Part shown: positions 24,072 to 34,220 of the stretch, one piece after another
Layout of the letters: each line of letters begins with the position of its first letter
Position numbering within the stretch: position 1 is the stretch's first letter
Assembly: GCA_002432715.1 (NCBI GenBank)
Contig: DJGJ01000037.1
Location: 1 to 58,935 of the forward strand
Source: Sphaerochaeta sp. UBA5849
GTDB lineage: Bacteria; Spirochaetota; Spirochaetia; Sphaerochaetales; Sphaerochaetaceae
Reading direction: 5' to 3'
Length of the DNA stretch: 58,935 nucleotides
The notes under the pieces: model-generated
The model's database searches: none
Told to the model about the DNA's origin: nothing
The model's input: the letters and a program-made list of their open reading frames with translations, nothing else
Translations under genes and position numbers: made by a program

Positions 24072-25898
24072 ATGGCAAATATATCTGGAATGAAAAATGT
24101 GGGACCTGAAAGACGGTACGCTTCCGCACTTCCAAAAATCGGAATCAGACCGGTTATCGACGGAAGACAGAGAGGAGTCCGCGAATCGCTTGAGGTTCAG
24201 ACCATGAACATGGCGAAGGCGGCTGCAAAGCTGATCAGCGACAACGTATTCCACGGAACCGGAGAACCCGTCGAATGCGTCATCGCCGACAGCACCATCG
24301 GCCGCGTTCGGGAAAGTGCCGATTGCGCGGAGAAGTTTGCCAAGGAGGGAGTTGCAATAACCTTGACCGTCACCCCCTGCTGGTGCTATGGAACCGAGAC
24401 GTTCGACATCGACCCGATGACGATCAAGGCTGTCTGGGGTTTCAACGGCACCGAGCGCCCTGGCGCCGTATACCTTGCTGCAGTCCTTGCAGCCCATACC
24501 CAGAAAGGCCTTCCCGCCTTCGGCATCTACGGTCGCAATGTACAGGACAACAGCGATACATCGATCCCCGATGATGTCTCGGAGAAAATTTTGCGCTTCG
24601 CCCGTGCAGCGCTCGCAGTGGCAACCATGAGAGGCAAGAGCTACTTGTCCATCGGCGGCATGGCAATGGGCATCGCCGGTTCCATCGTCGACCACGACCT
24701 GCTGCAGAACTACTTGGGAATGAGAACCGAAGCCATCGACATGTGCGAAATTGAAAGACGCATCGCCGAAGAGATTTATGATCCTGAAGAGTATGCGAGA
24801 GCCATTGCATGGGTTCGTGAAAACTGCATCCAGGCTGAGGACACCGTCAATACCCCTGAATTCCGCAGAAGCGAAGAGCAGCTGAAGAAGGATTGGGAGT
24901 ACTGCACCAAAATGACCATGATCGGTCGCGACCTCATGATCGGCAACAAGAAGCTCGAGAAGCTGGGATTCAAGGAAGAGGCTCTCGGCCACAACGCCCT
25001 GCTTGCAGGCTTCCAAGGCCAGCGACAGTGGACCGACCACTGGCCGAACGGCGACTTCATGGAAACCATGCTCACCACCAGCTTCGACTGGAACGGAATT
25101 CGCGAGCCGTACATCATGGCCACCGAGAACGACCACCTCAACGGCATCAGCATGCTTTTCTGCAAGCTGTTGACCAACCGTGCGGCAATCTTCAGTGATG
25201 TGCGCACCTACTGGAGCCCCGAAGCCGTAGAGCGGGTGACCGGCTGGAAGCCCGAAGGCTTGGCCAAGGATGGATTCATCCACCTCATCAACAGCGGGGC
25301 CACCACCTTGGACGCTGCAGGACAGATGAAGAACCAGAAGGGCGAAAGCGAGATGAAGCACTACTGGGACATCACCGAGGAGGATGTAAAAAAGACCCTC
25401 GAAAATACCCGTTTCAGTGTTGCCAACTGCGGCTACTTCCGCGGTGGTGGTTTCAGCTCCACCTTCCTCAGCGAAGGCGGCATGCCCCTTACCATGGTTC
25501 GTGTCAATCTGGTAAAGGGAGTCGGCCCGGTTCTGCAACTTGCTGAAGGCTGGACTTGCGATGTTCCCGAGCATGTGTTCGACACCATCAACAAGCGAAC
25601 CGACCAAACCTGGCCGACCACCTGGTTCGTACCCAGGACGGATGGCAAGGAAGGTCCGTTCAAGGACGTGTATTCGGTGATGGCGAACTGGGGAGCCAAC
25701 CATGGCGCACTCAGCTACGGCCACTTCGGAGCCGATCTGATCACCCTCTGCTCGATGCTGCGCATTCCCGTATGCATGCACAACGTGAGCGAGGACCAGA
25801 TATTCCGCCCCAGCGCCTGGTCGATGCTCGGCATGGACAAGGAGGGAGCAGACTTCCGCGCCTGCGCAACCTTCGGCCCCTTGTACGGCAAATATTAA
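24072..25898 (+). CDS. fucI: L-fucose isomerase
   Basis: This manganese-dependent ketol isomerase converts L-fucose to L-fuculose (and D-arabinose to D-ribulose). The 608-residue length and sequence fit FucI throughout: GIRPVIDGRQRGVRESLE near the N-terminus, VTPCWCYGTETFD, metal-site region MATENDHLNGISMLFCKLL near residue 350, and a C-terminal NWGANHGALSYGHFGADL carrying the metal-binding His. AGGGGG precedes the ATG. No fuculokinase or fuculose aldolase is nearby, so the kinase and aldolase steps must be done by enzymes elsewhere or shared with the rhamnose locus. Confidence 0.93.
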   Translation: MANISGMKNVGPERRYASALPKIGIRPVIDGRQRGVRESLEVQTMNMAKAAAKLISDNVFHGTGEPVECVIADSTIGRVRESADCAEKFAKEGVAITLTVTPCWCYGTETFDIDPMTIKAVWGFNGTERPGAVYLAAVLAAHTQKGLPAFGIYGRNVQDNSDTSIPDDVSEKILRFARAALAVATMRGKSYLSIGGMAMGIAGSIVDHDLLQNYLGMRTEAIDMCEIERRIAEEIYDPEEYARAIAWVRENCIQAEDTVNTPEFRRSEEQLKKDWEYCTKMTMIGRDLMIGNKKLEKLGFKEEALGHNALLAGFQGQRQWTDHWPNGDFMETMLTTSFDWNGIREPYIMATENDHLNGISMLFCKLLTNRAAIFSDVRTYWSPEAVERVTGWKPEGLAKDGFIHLINSGATTLDAAGQMKNQKGESEMKHYWDITEEDVKKTLENTRFSVANCGYFRGGGFSSTFLSEGGMPLTMVRVNLVKGVGPVLQLAEGWTCDVPEHVFDTINKRTDQTWPTTWFVPRTDGKEGPFKDVYSVMANWGANHGALSYGHFGADLITLCSMLRIPVCMHNVSEDQIFRPSAWSMLGMDKEGADFRACATFGPLYGKY

Positions 25899-25919
25899 TT
25901 GAAGCGACGCTTTGGAATA

Positions 25920-25952
25920 CAGGGTTGGCGATCACTGCCAACCCTGTTTTTT
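25920..25952 (+). terminator. Rho-independent terminator after fucI
   Basis: A perfect 10-bp stem (CAGGGTTGGC / GCCAACCCTG, 7-nt loop) is directly followed by six T residues, 22 bases after the fucI stop. It is a textbook intrinsic terminator. Confidence 0.92.
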
Positions 25953-26029
25953 GAGCAACAATCAAAATGCACCCCTTTCGGCTGTACAAGAGAGAAAACC
26001 AGGGTTATGCTACACAGCTGGAGAATTGT

Positions 26030-27262
26030 ATGGAACCACTACGTACCGCCTGGGAAGACGACCTCAAGCGTCAAGGAAAAACCGAACAACAGATTGCCGC
26101 TGAAGTGCAGGCACAGCAGGCCAGCGCCTCGCAATTGGAAGCACACCTTGGGCGCGACGAAGCTGTACTTGTCTCCCTGTATCGCAGGGGAGCCAGGTTT
26201 GAGTTGATAAGCCAAAGAACGAGTCCAGCCCTTCATGCCAAAGTCTTTCTGCTGCTGATCATCCAATTTGCCATCAGTCGCATTCCTGCCCTCTTCGGCC
26301 TTTTTAATTCCGATGCATTCTTTCCCTATTTCCTTTTGAACCTCTCGTTTCTGGTCTTCCCCTTCATAGCAGTCTACCTCTCCGGCAGCTGGAACAAACA
26401 GCTTATCCGGTACCTAGGCATGCTTGCACTGCTGTGTGTCATCGTGAATGCCCAGCAGGCGAACAAGGCAGTCGTAGAGGAAACAACCTTCATCCTCAGT
26501 ACCCTGCATCTGCCGCTTTTCGGCATCCTCAGCCTCGCAATCTTCCAAAAACAGGAGACCTACACCCAAAAGCTTGGCAGCCACCTGCGCCTTGTCGGTG
26601 AGGTCGGCCTGCTCACCTTCCTGCTCTGCTGCGCCTGTTTTGTGGTGATGCTGCTTGCCGTCACCCTCTTTGAGGCGGTAGGCATCCGCATCGAGGACAC
26701 AGTTGCCACCTTCCTGGTCACATCCATCCTGCCGCTGCTTCCGTTGCTTGCCGTGCACCTCATCACCTTGCAGGGAACGAAGCTTGGCCAGCTGACCCGT
26801 CTGCTCGCATCCCTGTTTTTACCGGTTTTCACCGTGATGATGCTCATTTTTCTCGCAGCTCTCGCCCTGGAAGGCATCGAAATCAAACAAGACCGCACGC
26901 TCCTATTGGCCATCGACCTTCTTTTGGCCTTGCTGCTGTTGATGATTCTCTATGCAACCGACCTGTTGGAAACACAGCAGCGTTCCCGCTTCTGGCGGAT
27001 CATGGTGCTGATGGCATCTTCTACTGCACTGGTTCTGGACAGTGTCGCCCTCATTGCCATCGGGACACGCCTGCTTGCCTACGGCTTGAGTGCGAACCGT
27101 CTTGCCGTACTGGCGGAGAACATCCTGCTCTTCGCCAATCTTTTGGCTCTGGTGCTTGCGCTGTTGCTGCGCCGGCCGACAGCAAGAATCCAAGCGGCAT
27201 TTCTTTCCATCTATGCCGCATGGTTTCTCTGCGTCACCCTGCTTTTTCCCTTGATGTTCTAA
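26030..27262 (+). CDS. Polytopic membrane protein of unknown function
   Basis: The 410-residue protein has a hydrophilic N-terminus of ~75 residues that is Gln/Glu/Ala-rich (DDLKRQGKTEQQIAAEVQAQQASASQ), followed by about ten hydrophobic segments to the C-terminus. The overall look resembles DUF4153-like membrane proteins, but I do not recognise it with certainty. ATG 26030 has GGAG six bases upstream; an in-frame ATG at 25967 has no ribosome site and lies just after the fucI terminator. Its stop overlaps the stop of the convergent dehydrogenase gene. Confidence 0.6.
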   Translation: MEPLRTAWEDDLKRQGKTEQQIAAEVQAQQASASQLEAHLGRDEAVLVSLYRRGARFELISQRTSPALHAKVFLLLIIQFAISRIPALFGLFNSDAFFPYFLLNLSFLVFPFIAVYLSGSWNKQLIRYLGMLALLCVIVNAQQANKAVVEETTFILSTLHLPLFGILSLAIFQKQETYTQKLGSHLRLVGEVGLLTFLLCCACFVVMLLAVTLFEAVGIRIEDTVATFLVTSILPLLPLLAVHLITLQGTKLGQLTRLLASLFLPVFTVMMLIFLAALALEGIEIKQDRTLLLAIDLLLALLLLMILYATDLLETQQRSRFWRIMVLMASSTALVLDSVALIAIGTRLLAYGLSANRLAVLAENILLFANLLALVLALLLRRPTARIQAAFLSIYAAWFLCVTLLFPLMF

Positions 27263-28260
27263 AGATTGAGGATTTCCTGCCACACGCGCTCATCGATGGG
27301 GATACCCTCTCTGAGGTTTTCCTCTTTGATTTTTCTGCGCATCTGGCCGGGAAAGCGAACCGAAACACCCGCATCCGCTACCTCGGATTTCTGAATATCC
27401 TCAAGGCTTGCATGAATCTCCGCCTCAATTCGATCCCGGTCGGGAAGCGAGGAGAGAGAGATGGCCATGAAGAGCTGGCTTACCGAAGTCTCCTTGCCCA
27501 TCAGGCCCAATTGCCGGGTGGTATTGCCTCCGCTGAGGACGCTGACAATGAGGTCGAGGGCGAGGGCGAGGCTGGTCCCTTTCCAGAAGCCGATGGGAAG
27601 CGGCCGCTTCGAAGCAAGGATCTTCCCGGCATCGGTGGTAAGGTTCCCCTCGCTGTCATATCCGCCAGGAACCGGCAGGCTTCTGCCTTCACGCGCATAG
27701 GTCTCCAGCTTGCCGTAGCTGAACAGACTCATCGCAGCGTCTACAAGGACGGGACCATCCTTGCACGGGATGCAGAGTACCAAGGGATTGTTGCCGACCT
27801 TTGCATCAACGCCGCCCCAGGCGGGCATCAGCGGCAGGGTATTGGTCCAGAGCATGCCGATGCAGTCAGCCTCGGCGGCCATGAGGCCATAGGTGCCGGG
27901 GCGCATCCAATGATTCGTATGGGCCAAGGCGACACAGCCGATGGTGTACTGTTTTGCAAGCTCGATCGCACGCTTGGTCGAAGCGTAGGCATTGAGGTTG
28001 CCCACCCCTTGTTTGCCGTCCCACCGCTCGAGGGCGCCGAAGGAGGCCGTCAACTCAGGCTTTGCCCTTACATCGATCAAGCCGTCGTCGATCATCCTGA
28101 CCATGAACGCGAATCGATTGGCACCATGGGTGTATACGCCTTCCGCCGAAGTCTCTGCGACCAGATGCGAACAGAGCTTCGCATCCTCTTCATGCATGCC
28201 GCGACTCTGTAACACCTGCTCGAACTGATGCACCAGTGTCTCAAACGGAACTCTCAACAT
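27259..28260 (-). CDS. Ldh2/DlgD-family NAD(P)-dependent 2-hydroxyacid dehydrogenase
   Basis: This 333-residue member of the malate/L-lactate dehydrogenase (Ldh2) family is closest in appearance to 2,3-diketo-L-gulonate reductase (DlgD/YiaK). Motifs are EGVYTHGANRF near residue 40, catalytic-region ALAHTNHWMRPGTYGL near residue 112, a nucleotide-contact GNNPLVLCIP near residue 155, and KRPLPIGFWKGTSLAL. The start at 28260 has GGGAGAAG and overlaps the AddA stop. It sits at the 3' end of the recombination-nuclease genes without a functional link that I can see. Confidence 0.8.
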   Translation of the reverse strand: MLRVPFETLVHQFEQVLQSRGMHEEDAKLCSHLVAETSAEGVYTHGANRFAFMVRMIDDGLIDVRAKPELTASFGALERWDGKQGVGNLNAYASTKRAIELAKQYTIGCVALAHTNHWMRPGTYGLMAAEADCIGMLWTNTLPLMPAWGGVDAKVGNNPLVLCIPCKDGPVLVDAAMSLFSYGKLETYAREGRSLPVPGGYDSEGNLTTDAGKILASKRPLPIGFWKGTSLALALDLIVSVLSGGNTTRQLGLMGKETSVSQLFMAISLSSLPDRDRIEAEIHASLEDIQKSEVADAGVSVRFPGQMRRKIKEENLREGIPIDERVWQEILNL

Positions 28261-31200
28261 AGGACTTCTCCCTCCCATACAACAATATCCCGTACATCCC
28301 GAAGGTAGACTACACAACCTTTGACAGGGCATTGGTAAATTTTAGCCATCGCCTGCATATACGTCTCCACCTGGAAGCGATACACCGTTTCATCACGGAA
28401 CCGATCCGTCTTGAAGTCGACCACCAGATAGTGGTCCTCCCGCTTGACCAGCAGGTCCACCGAACCTTCAGCTGCAACCGCCCTTCCCTCATGCTCGACC
28501 AGCGAGAAGAATCCCACCTCGCAGGAAACCGGATAGGGTTCGACTTCGCGCTTGTACCACGGGCTTGCAACAAAGCCATCACAGAGAGACAGGGCATCGG
28601 CGATCACCTGCTTGGCCGCCGCTCCCTCCAAGGATGGAGGAAGCAGGGCTGCAGGGTCGACTTCCCGGCCCAGAACCCGTTGTTCGCACAACCTGTGGAC
28701 AAACGTACCGAAATCTGCCGCCAATGATTCCTCGAGAAAGGAGTCACAAGCGAGGGAAGGCAGAGCCTTGGCCTCTTTTGCATACACCATCTCATGCAGG
28801 GCAGTCACCGCATAACGAATCGGTCTGAGTTCATAGGGTCTCTGCTTCACATCATACCAAGAGGAAGCAGACTCAATGCGTTCACGAAAGGCCTGCTCCG
28901 GCTCCTCGAGCTGGTCGTAGAGCAAGGACTCGGGTATGGAGGGGATGGCCTGTACGGTGACAATGCCCTGCTGCAGGAAGGGGGCGTCGCAATCGACTCC
29001 CAATGCCTGGGTGAGCATCAAGAGCAAGGTAGAAGCCCCTCCATCCTCTGCCGGTGTACGGTTCTGCCTGGTAAAACATCCACTGAATACCACATGCGTC
29101 CGGGCCCTGGTCAAGGCTACATACAACAGCCGCTTCAGTTCGGCACGATTGAGTTGTGCTTCCGTCCCCTTATCCAGCAACTGTCCTGCATGGCGGGCCG
29201 TCGCCTCCTTCGTTTCACTGACATGGTACGGAGTTGCAAGGTAGTGAGGTATGGAAACTCCTTGGTAGGTCGAAATCAAATCCACATCGGCCTTCCCCTT
29301 TGAACCGGTATTGGCCACCACCACAATTGGGAATTCCAAGCCTTTGGACTTGTGGATGGAGAGTATCTGCACCCCCTCTTCCTGTTCCTTCAGTATTTCA
29401 AGGTCGTTGATCTTCTCGTTCTGGGCAAGATTGTTTCGCAAAAAGTCAACAAATTGGCTCAGGCTCTTTCCTTGCTGCTGCTGTAGCTGGGCAAGCCGGT
29501 GCAGGAACATATAGTGTTCAGTATACACTTGGTAGGAGGGTTTTGCCACCAAACTGAGGTAGTACCCGCTTTCGTACCAAAGTATGGAAAGCAAGGAGCT
29601 CAGGCTCGCATGTGCACTTGCCTGTTTCAGGTTCTGATACACATCACGAACAGCATCCAAGCGGTCCCGGTCCTCGGCTTCGATCGCTTCCGAGGCCTCA
29701 AACAATTCAGTATCGGAGAGCTGTGTCATTGCATAATCGCTGAGATTGCAGAAAGGGGACCGCAGGACGGTCATATAGGCATGCCGGTCATCGGGATACA
29801 GCAGCAGCTGCAGCATCGAATACAGGTCGTTGGCCGGGGCTTCGAGCATCAGCGAACGGGCTGCCTGCACGGTGTATGGGATGGAGAACCTGCGCAGGGC
29901 TTTCTCAAAACTCAGCTGGCTGCTGGTGGTTCGCAACAGCAGGGCGATATCACTGCTCATCGGTCTGCGAAGCCCCTCCTGTGAAGGAATGAGATACGAG
30001 TCGGTATTGAGCATCTCATCGATCAAGGATGCGACGGCAAAGGCTTCAGCATCCGCATCACCGGCATCCTCCTCATCCTCATCGGAGTTTTCCTCGTACG
30101 GCTTGACCAGTATGGTGCACCTGCTCTGTACCCCCGGCGATGCACTGCGATACCCCAAGGGGGAGAAATCAGCTTCATACGCCTCCCCGTTGTTCTGCAT
30201 CACCAAAGGAAAGAGCGTATTGAACCACTGGATCAAGGCCGGTTCGCTGCGGTAGTTGGTGGCAAGTTGGATATAGCGGCCGCCATTGGCCGTCAGTTCA
30301 CTGCTCAAGCGCTTGAACACGCTCACATCGGAACCGCGGAACCGGTAGATCGACTGTTTCTCATCCCCGACGAAAAAGAGCTTGTCGGTCTTGAGGTCCC
30401 GAGCAAGGGGGATGCCGTCCCCTTCCCGATCCAGCTGTTCGGAAAGCAGGTAGAGCAACTCTTTCTGCTGCTCATTGTTGTCCTGGAACTCGTCGATCAT
30501 AATATATTTGTAGGCTTGCTTGTAGTATCGGCGCAGGCTCTTGTTGTTGGCAAGAATGTCCACCGCAAGTGAAGCGACATCGGCGAATGTCAGCACCCCG
30601 CTTTGGCGTTTCTGCCGCTGAACGGACGCAATGAACTCCTCTATGAAGCAAAGGACCGCTTCAAGCTGTGAGGAACCCAGCTGAATGGACAGGGCGATGC
30701 AAAGCTGTTTCCTCAGCTGGTTCAGCTCATCGATCGTCTCCTTGATATACAGCAGCTGCTCGGCCTTTCCATTGCCGGGCTTGCGGAAATACCCCAGGTT
30801 CGAGCACAGGATGCGATGCGTCTCCTCAAGGCTGTCAGCAGAGTGGAGGGCCGATGTGAACAGCAATGCAGATTCCTTGGCCGTTTGCACGGTCTTGGAA
30901 TTATCGGTAAGGTTCGCATAGCTGTCCAAGAGGACGGTAAACCGCGCCCGGCATTGCTCGTACACCGACTGCACCGCAGAGAGAATACGCTCTTTGGCAC
31001 CTGAAACAAGCTGTTTGGGAAGGCAGTATGCATTGCCGGCAAGCGTGACCAGCACCTCATCGACCAGGATGTCGGGGTTGTACAACCCGCTGAGGATCCT
31101 GGCTCCTTCCGACTGAGGCCATGCATCAAGCAATTCTGTGGCACACCGTCTGGTGTTTTTCAGGGTTTGCTCGTCATCGATGACAAAATCCTGGGCTATG

Positions 31201-31565
31201 CCGTACCTGATGGAGTCGCTTCGCACAATCTGGCTGCAAAAACTGTCGAGGGTGGAAATCGAAGCTTCATTGAACATCGCAAGCTGGCGCTCAATGTCAC
31301 GATCGTGCCTGAAGGAGAGCAAGTGGTGGTGAATTCTCTGCTGCATCTCCCTGGCCGCCTTGCGGGTGAACGTGAGCGTAAGAATCTGATTGACATCGGC
31401 CTTGCCTTGCAGGACAAGGCGAAGAAAGCGGTAACTGAGTACGGTGGTTTTCCCTGAGCCGGCCCCGGCGCTCACCACGCAGTTCTGATCACAATACACG
31501 GCCTCAAGTTGATGCTCATCCAGCCTTGCCTCGTTCTGCACCAAAAAGTCTTCGAACTTGCTCAT
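28254..31565 (-). CDS. addA: AddA-like helicase-nuclease (RecB/UvrD superfamily)
   Basis: This large subunit of an AddAB/RecBCD-type double-strand-break processing enzyme has 1103 residues. The UvrD-type helicase core shows Walker A SAGAGSGKTT at 32-41, a QLEAV Q-motif-like stretch, a DEFQDNN Walker B near residue 360 and the VQILSIHKSKGLEFPIV motif near residue 715. A C-terminal PD-(D/E)XK nuclease carries GSVDLLVKREDHYLVVDFKTD near residue 1060. It overlaps its partner by four bases, so the two subunits are translationally coupled. Confidence 0.88.
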   Translation of the reverse strand: MSKFEDFLVQNEARLDEHQLEAVYCDQNCVVSAGAGSGKTTVLSYRFLRLVLQGKADVNQILTLTFTRKAAREMQQRIHHHLLSFRHDRDIERQLAMFNEASISTLDSFCSQIVRSDSIRYGIAQDFVIDDEQTLKNTRRCATELLDAWPQSEGARILSGLYNPDILVDEVLVTLAGNAYCLPKQLVSGAKERILSAVQSVYEQCRARFTVLLDSYANLTDNSKTVQTAKESALLFTSALHSADSLEETHRILCSNLGYFRKPGNGKAEQLLYIKETIDELNQLRKQLCIALSIQLGSSQLEAVLCFIEEFIASVQRQKRQSGVLTFADVASLAVDILANNKSLRRYYKQAYKYIMIDEFQDNNEQQKELLYLLSEQLDREGDGIPLARDLKTDKLFFVGDEKQSIYRFRGSDVSVFKRLSSELTANGGRYIQLATNYRSEPALIQWFNTLFPLVMQNNGEAYEADFSPLGYRSASPGVQSRCTILVKPYEENSDEDEEDAGDADAEAFAVASLIDEMLNTDSYLIPSQEGLRRPMSSDIALLLRTTSSQLSFEKALRRFSIPYTVQAARSLMLEAPANDLYSMLQLLLYPDDRHAYMTVLRSPFCNLSDYAMTQLSDTELFEASEAIEAEDRDRLDAVRDVYQNLKQASAHASLSSLLSILWYESGYYLSLVAKPSYQVYTEHYMFLHRLAQLQQQQGKSLSQFVDFLRNNLAQNEKINDLEILKEQEEGVQILSIHKSKGLEFPIVVVANTGSKGKADVDLISTYQGVSIPHYLATPYHVSETKEATARHAGQLLDKGTEAQLNRAELKRLLYVALTRARTHVVFSGCFTRQNRTPAEDGGASTLLLMLTQALGVDCDAPFLQQGIVTVQAIPSIPESLLYDQLEEPEQAFRERIESASSWYDVKQRPYELRPIRYAVTALHEMVYAKEAKALPSLACDSFLEESLAADFGTFVHRLCEQRVLGREVDPAALLPPSLEGAAAKQVIADALSLCDGFVASPWYKREVEPYPVSCEVGFFSLVEHEGRAVAAEGSVDLLVKREDHYLVVDFKTDRFRDETVYRFQVETYMQAMAKIYQCPVKGCVVYLRDVRDIVVWEGEVLC

Positions 31566-34177
31566 CGGGTTGCAAACCTCCTTCGGCAGAGGGAGCGATA
31601 GTCACAACCACTGCAGTGTTTCTTGGAGGGAGTGGCCATGAAATGGCCCGCTTCAACCGATTCGGCAAGTGAACTCAGGCGCTCTGACAGCAGTTCATCG
31701 CCAAAAAGGGCCTCTTCACTGTTCTCGTCGGTCCAAAGGCATCGGTACCGGCCCTCTTTTACGCTGTAATACGCTGCAACCGACGTATGCGCATCCAGCA
31801 CCTGCTCGACCAGGTTGCGATACAGCGGCAGCTGATAGGATTCCAGAGGCGTCTTCAGCTTCGTCATAGGAGCCTCTCCTTTCTTATAGTCGATGACGAC
31901 GTACCGCTTTCCATCTGGAGGATTGAGGCAGATGATGCGGTCGATGCGGCCATGCAGATACAAATCTCCCATCTCGTACGCCAGTTCCTGCTCGAAGAGT
32001 ATCGAACGGGTGTGGCTGAACAGCTTTGCCTCCTGCCCGAGTATGGCTGCGACCGCCTCCCGGTACGAAGCAATGATCCAACTGCGGATCGAGGGGGTGG
32101 GCCCCTCGCTGCCGTACAGCTCGGTGAGCACGTCATCGAACAAGGTGGATAGCCGCTCTCGATAGTGTCCAAGCAAGGCTGGATTGAAGTCGACGATCTC
32201 CGAGAAGAATCGTTGATAGACCAGATGCAGCAGGTTGCCGATCATCAGGTGGTCCACGCGCTCCACGTCGTACTCTTCTTTGGTGACCTTATACAGGTAA
32301 TGGGCAAGAAACGCATAGGGGCACCTGTCAAAGAGATCAATCTTCGTGGGAGACAACTCAAGCATTGCTCTCCCACTACGCTCCTCTTTGAGCTGCGACA
32401 CCAACTTCCTGGGAATCGGATGGCGGGTATAATCGTCTTTGCGCAGGCGAAGGGAGGTCCTCCGAGCCTGGAGGAAAAACCTCCTCTGGCTCGGCAGGAC
32501 TGCTGCCGTACCCTCCCGTCTCTCCTTGTACAGCTGCAGTTCCTCCAGGTAGGGATCTTCACAGAGGTTTGGGCTATGGCTGTGATAAAGCAGCGCATCC
32601 TCCTCCAGAAACATGGATGGCGGCAACAAGTGGCCTTCGTAGCGCATGCTGTGGCAACTCAGCGTCACCGATCCATCCCCCATGCAGGCACAGAGCAAGG
32701 TTGCCTTGGTGGTATCGACCTCCCGCCGCAAGGCTTCATGAATATGGGCGGGAAGGAAGGCCAGCGGCCGCTCGACGGTGGCCGCCGCCTCACCGTCAAG
32801 CCCCAAGAAAAAGAAGTGGTCGGCGATCAGGGGGGCTGCCTGGGGCCAGGCATAGACGGCGATGCCCTCTTTGTGCTGTTGGGGGACGTAGGGCTTTGTC
32901 TGAAGATAGGAGAGCAGATAGGAGAAGAGATTTGGATACGTGGACAGGGAGCACTTCTCCATTGCGACCTTGATATGGTCGATGGCATCGAGACAGAAGG
33001 AGTATACGTCCTCATCCTCGGTCCCCCTCCACTGCTCGGCTCTGAAATAGGTGTCCTGGAAGTGATTGAGTTTTCGCCGGAGCATTTCAATGTCGCTTGC
33101 TGTCACAATATCAACAATGCTTTGTTTCAAGGAGCGATACCAGAAGCACAACTCTGAGTCTTTCAGCATCTCTGTGAACTGATCTTTCGCCTTAAGCGAA
33201 CCATGGACGATTGACTTGTCCACCGCACGCGCGAGGAAGCGGTGATGCAGGCCCCGGTCCTTATACGGAATGTCGGGATCGAGCAAAAGGGATTTCAAGC
33301 TTTCCAGGCTGAACTGGTCGTCGTACACCTCTTGAAGACCGCTCAAGAACCTGCCGCTGGGATACTGGAGAGCCTGCCTGCCTTCCCGGATGACCAGCGG
33401 GATATCGTACAAGGCCGCTTCTTCTTCGAGCACGGGCAGCAGGATTTGCGGGGCGGCACAACCGATGACAATCGAGTGTGCAGGAACCTGACGACCGAGC
33501 AGGCTGCGAATCCTACGCAGGGTCGTTCGTATCTCCATCACATGATTGCCGAAAACCTCCATGGTGGCAAGGTCTGTCGCCGGTGTCGGCTGCATACTCA
33601 GCCACGAGGGAGCGCCCAGCGAAGCATACAGGGCTTCCGAACCGCTGATCGTGTCGGAGAAAAGGATGCAATAGCGCTTTGAGGCATCCCAATCATTCGG
33701 CAAGGAGGGCTCGGCATACCGCGGCTCAAACAGCGCGTGCTCGGCCAGAAACTGCCGGTACTGCTGGTAGAGCAGAATCAGGTCCCGCTGCATGCCCTGC
33801 TCGAGCAGGCTTAGCACTTCTTCATCACAGGCCTGTTTCAACGAGGGAAGAATCGAAGCAATATAGCTGAGAAAACGATTGCGTGCCTCTGGATAGCGGG
33901 GGTTCATCAGGCTGGTCAGTGGCAGACCCTGCTCAAGCACCTGGTGCACGAACAGGCTCCTGACCAGTGAATTCGAAGGCGCAAGGTGTGCTTCATGCTG
34001 AAGGAACATTGCTCGAAATGTATCGAAGGAGATGGCACGGCCTGAAAGAATCGCCTGGTTTTTACTGTGCAAGGCATAGTCGACCAGATACGAGCGGGCT
34101 GCCACTTCGGTGGGAAATACACACACAAACCCTTCATCAAATGCTTGTTGCACATAGGAACGTTTACTGCTCACCAT
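31562..34177 (-). CDS. addB: AddB-like nuclease subunit with Fe-S cysteines
   Basis: This 871-residue partner of the AddA-like protein has a degenerate helicase-like N-terminal part without a clear Walker A. Its C-terminal PD-(D/E)XK nuclease includes GRIDRIICLNPPDGKRYVVIDYKKGEAP near residue 765. One cysteine (DLFDRCPYAFLAHYLY, near residue 625) and three at the C-terminus (HCSGCDYRSLCRRR) fit the split four-cysteine iron-sulfur cluster of AddB nucleases. The ATG at 34177 has only a weak upstream purine stretch, so the start is less certain than the identity. Confidence 0.8.
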   Translation of the reverse strand: MVSSKRSYVQQAFDEGFVCVFPTEVAARSYLVDYALHSKNQAILSGRAISFDTFRAMFLQHEAHLAPSNSLVRSLFVHQVLEQGLPLTSLMNPRYPEARNRFLSYIASILPSLKQACDEEVLSLLEQGMQRDLILLYQQYRQFLAEHALFEPRYAEPSLPNDWDASKRYCILFSDTISGSEALYASLGAPSWLSMQPTPATDLATMEVFGNHVMEIRTTLRRIRSLLGRQVPAHSIVIGCAAPQILLPVLEEEAALYDIPLVIREGRQALQYPSGRFLSGLQEVYDDQFSLESLKSLLLDPDIPYKDRGLHHRFLARAVDKSIVHGSLKAKDQFTEMLKDSELCFWYRSLKQSIVDIVTASDIEMLRRKLNHFQDTYFRAEQWRGTEDEDVYSFCLDAIDHIKVAMEKCSLSTYPNLFSYLLSYLQTKPYVPQQHKEGIAVYAWPQAAPLIADHFFFLGLDGEAAATVERPLAFLPAHIHEALRREVDTTKATLLCACMGDGSVTLSCHSMRYEGHLLPPSMFLEEDALLYHSHSPNLCEDPYLEELQLYKERREGTAAVLPSQRRFFLQARRTSLRLRKDDYTRHPIPRKLVSQLKEERSGRAMLELSPTKIDLFDRCPYAFLAHYLYKVTKEEYDVERVDHLMIGNLLHLVYQRFFSEIVDFNPALLGHYRERLSTLFDDVLTELYGSEGPTPSIRSWIIASYREAVAAILGQEAKLFSHTRSILFEQELAYEMGDLYLHGRIDRIICLNPPDGKRYVVIDYKKGEAPMTKLKTPLESYQLPLYRNLVEQVLDAHTSVAAYYSVKEGRYRCLWTDENSEEALFGDELLSERLSSLAESVEAGHFMATPSKKHCSGCDYRSLCRRRFATR

Positions 34178-34220
34178 GCATTGCAGTATATCATGATTGT
34201 GTGTAGGATGAGCCTGTGTG

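Noticed and set aside
24051..25781. 576-codon minus-strand open frame opposite fucI
   Set aside because: FucI is recognisable over its full length on the other strand. The antisense product is Gly/Val/His-rich without domains, typical of codon-usage shadows.
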